Shown here one piece after another: positions 63,100 through 64,000 of a DNA stretch of 64,000 nucleotides. Numbering within the stretch: position 1 is the first letter of the stretch; every line of letters begins with the position of its first letter. Origin of the DNA: Atriophallophorus winterbourni. Its lineage: Eukaryota > Platyhelminthes > Trematoda > Plagiorchiida > Microphallidae. Where the stretch lies: the NCBI GenBank assembly GCA_013407085.1, contig JACCGJ010008366.1, positions 186,001 to 250,000 on the forward strand, in the 5' to 3' direction. The notes beneath the pieces are model-generated. The model worked only from the letters and a program-made list of their open reading frames with translations. It had not been told where the DNA came from and made no database searches. Position numbers and translations under genes: made by a program.

Positions 63100-64000
63100 A
63101 GGACGGTCCCAAGACCGGCTGCAACAGGAGGAGGGTTTAGCGTGGAGTTAGCAACCCCACATTGTGAAACATCTTCTAGCAACAAGAACGCCAACAAGAA
63201 TACTAACAGACAACACAGACCTTATAGTAGGTGGACACCGAGCTGAAAGTTATATGACATCGGAAGTAAAAACCTAGAGTCATCTGGAAGCCGGCAATCC
63301 GATGACCATCTTCTTCAACAGGAGCACTACTACCATTGTGACATGTTACGTCCGGACCATGTATGATCCTAAAAGGACAAAGAAAGTGGTCGCAGAGATG
63401 TGGCAGTATAACTTAATTGTCTTAGGAATAAGCGAGTCAAGTTGAATTGGTTCCGGGTAAAAGCGACTGACTTCGGGTGAATTACTGTTGCACTCGGGCC
63501 ACGGGCAGAATGGAGCCGCTCATACCCAGGCAGTAAACCCTTTGCTTTCCAAGTCGGCTAAGAAAGCGCCCATTAAGTGGTAGGCGCACGAACCACGGAT
63601 TATGAAAGCCTCCTTCTATACAAAACGAAGAGGATCAACATGGACATAATCCGCCGCTACGCCCCGGCGACCAACAGTGGAGAGTAGGAGAAGGAAGACT
63701 TTTAAAACATACTCTCAACCATCATACAGGACGGTTAAAAGTGAGACATGTTCAATGTAATGTGTGACTTTAACGCTAAGATTGGCAGTGACAACGGTTT
63801 GTATGAGGAGATCATGGAGCAGCAAGGGCTGGGCGAGATGAATGACCACAGAGAGAGATTAGCTATCAGGTCATCGAAAGAAGAGTTTTTCACCACATAG
63901 GGATACATGAGGCGAATTGTGTGTCACCAGACCTGTCGAAATAGAAGCAGATCGACCACGTATGCATCAAAAAGATGTTTCTGCGCACTCTGCAAGATCT
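63100..64000 (+). pseudogene. SR2-like RTE element, endonuclease part, runs off window
   Basis: 63350-64000 read in pieces gives CYVRTMYDPKRTKKVVAEMW, YNLIVLGISESS, ELLLHSGHGQNGAAHTQ, HEPRIMKASFYTKR, CDFNAKIGSDNG, YEEIMEQQGLGEMND and a DHVCI-like block. This closely resembles the AP-endonuclease of SR2-type RTE elements as I know them from schistosomes. Frame changes and stops are numerous and the likely ATG region is upstream near 63100-63340. The RT half would lie beyond the window. Confidence 0.7.

Noticed and set aside
1..64000. CRISPR array, bacterial operon or virus genome
   Set aside because: No regularly spaced repeats, no ribosome-binding-site-led operons and no viral structural genes. 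Introns and LINEs show a metazoan nuclear genome.

Overview
This is a eukaryotic window from a flatworm, most likely a blood fluke (schistosomatid trematode). Four things point there: AT-rich DNA almost saturated with non-LTR and Penelope-like retroelements; short SINE-like repeats carrying minimal type I hammerhead ribozymes with an AAACA stem-II loop; a damaged retroelement at the right edge that reads like the RTE-type SR2 elements of schistosomes; and one microsomal cytochrome P450 spread over multi-kilobase introns. Species cannot be fixed without a search.

Layout. 0.1-4.0 kb: an RTE-like LINE (minus) with a 14-bp target-site duplication (TSD), broken by a frameshift and an endonuclease deletion. 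4.1-5.5 kb: CR1-like remnant (plus). 5.8-6.8 and 7.0-7.7 kb: non-coding repeats. 7.9-9.6 kb: a Penelope endonuclease scrap and a MULE transposase-like gene with a 32-nt intron (both minus). 10.3-12.4 kb: CR1-like remnant (minus). 13.2-25.7 kb: two Penelope-like copies facing each other, A plus and B minus, B interrupted by another non-LTR element. 25.7-30.3 kb: CR1 and Penelope debris, a 154-bp tandem duplication and a GIY-YIG fragment between inverted repeats.

30.9-35.5 kb: a complete RTE-like LINE (1055-aa endonuclease/reverse transcriptase/zinc-finger ORF, minus, 11-bp TSD) inserted into an older truncated copy of its own family. 35.6-44.4 kb: two large CR1-like elements in opposite orientation, each with a zinc-finger-bearing ORF1. 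The plus one contains a hammerhead-ribozyme SINE dimer and the minus one a near-perfect palindrome with a 12-bp TSD. 45-50.2 kb: foldback DNA, an RTE deletion derivative, a truncated CR1 and a family of direct and inverted repeats.

50.8-62.2 kb: the only host gene I recognise, a cytochrome P450 on the plus strand. Six exons (416 codons) can be spliced in frame by eye. The haem-cysteine exon is not found before the window ends. The sixth exon is continuous but lacks about 40 residues (J/J' helices and the PERF loop) and has no canonical ExxR, so this may be a decayed or atypical P450. Its introns hold further LINE and ribozyme remnants. 62.6-64 kb: two more RTE-type remnants.

The genes do not form a pathway. 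The window is one host gene with a retroelement-filled 5' flank, useful mainly as a record of nested insertions. All identifications come from reading motifs and comparing copies inside the window.
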